The notes beneath the pieces were generated by a model that worked only from the letters and a program-made list of their open reading frames with translations, was not told the origin of the DNA and did not search any database. DNA of 11,953 nt, from positions 1 to 11,953 of the forward strand of contig JAEXPQ010000062.1 of assembly GCA_023446735.1 (NCBI GenBank), written 5' to 3'. The first letter of the stretch is position 1. Every line of letters begins with the position of its first letter. Below are positions 11,812 through 11,953 of the stretch, in pieces. The position numbers and the translations under genes are program-made. The stretch is from Verrucomicrobiota bacterium. Lineage in GTDB: Bacteria; Verrucomicrobiota; Verrucomicrobiia; Opitutales; Opitutaceae.

Positions 11812-11953
11812 CGTAGCTGGATCGCGCAGCGATTCAGCCCCTGTGGCGCTGCTCGCCAGAGCAGCGATCCCCCCGGGAACGCCGAGCTCCAGCTCGGCCT
11901 CCGCTCCACCTCGGTGTGGTGCCGCGCGCGCGGGCGGCGCTCCGCCGTAGCTG
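11812..11953. repeat. Multi-hairpin intergenic repeat downstream of lysA
   Basis: Three hairpins lie in series: GCTGGATCGC/GCGATTCAGC (11816-11825, 11829-11838; one G:T), CGCTGCTC/GAGCAGCG (11847-11854, 11859-11866) and GCCGAGCT/AGCTCGGC (11881-11888, 11891-11898). CGTAGCTG occurs at 11812-11819 and again at the window's last eight bases (11946-11953), so a second unit may begin there. No gene is seen in 11794-11953. The first hairpin could also terminate lysA. Confidence 0.6.

Noticed and set aside
11724..11909. Small minus-strand open frame across the end of lysA and the hairpin repeat
   Set aside because: It reads through the repeat element and antisense lysA, with no signal, motif or ribosome site.
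1..11953. Defence system, prophage, CRISPR array, insertion sequence or tRNA
   Set aside because: I looked for spaced direct repeats, transposase or integrase motifs, nuclease motifs and tRNA cloverleaf signatures and saw none.

Overview
The window is GC-rich chromosomal DNA packed with genes. It most resembles the Verrucomicrobia, possibly an Opitutaceae member. That placement is an inference from gene content: RuvB, MnmA and LysA next to a secreted GH27 glycosidase, small membrane proteins of the DUF3185 and bacterial PH types, and an ECF sigma-factor operon. Most genes lack a Shine-Dalgarno sequence. No transposase, integrase, phage gene, CRISPR array, rRNA or tRNA was seen, and no gene-free stretch exceeds 300 bases (the longest is 271 bases, at 3695-3965).

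Layout. The 3' part of ruvB opens the window. A small DUF3185-like membrane protein follows on the minus strand (782-1009). Divergent from it is a translationally coupled pair of PH-domain membrane proteins (1127-2600). Next are a secreted alpha/beta hydrolase with Asp where Ser or Cys is usual (2795-3694) and the tRNA 2-thiouridylase gene mnmA (3966-5078). On the minus strand lie an exported GH27 glycosidase (5107-6918) and a cupin (7015-7500). The cupin diverges from an HxlR-type regulator (7614-7997) across a short AT-rich promoter region with a duplicated operator-like site. The plus strand then carries a three-gene unit of ECF sigma factor, small single-pass membrane protein and unknown secreted protein (8175-10459). 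The window ends with lysA, diaminopimelate decarboxylase (10540-11793), and a multi-hairpin repeat.

How the genes work together. RuvB, MnmA and LysA are unrelated housekeeping functions. Two small circuits are inferred. HxlR probably controls the divergent cupin through the paired 16-bp sites. The ECF factor probably drives its own operon from a promoter with an AAC-type -35 and a CGTC-type -10, with the membrane protein encoded after it in the anti-sigma position and the secreted protein as output or sensor.

The most unusual items are: a palindromic repeat that has expanded mnmA in frame; the triple-hairpin element after lysA; an intrinsic terminator ending about 7 bases before the GH27 start codon; a GH27 enzyme lacking the second substrate-binding Asp and carrying an extra domain inside its C-terminal region; and the uncharacterised ECF operon.
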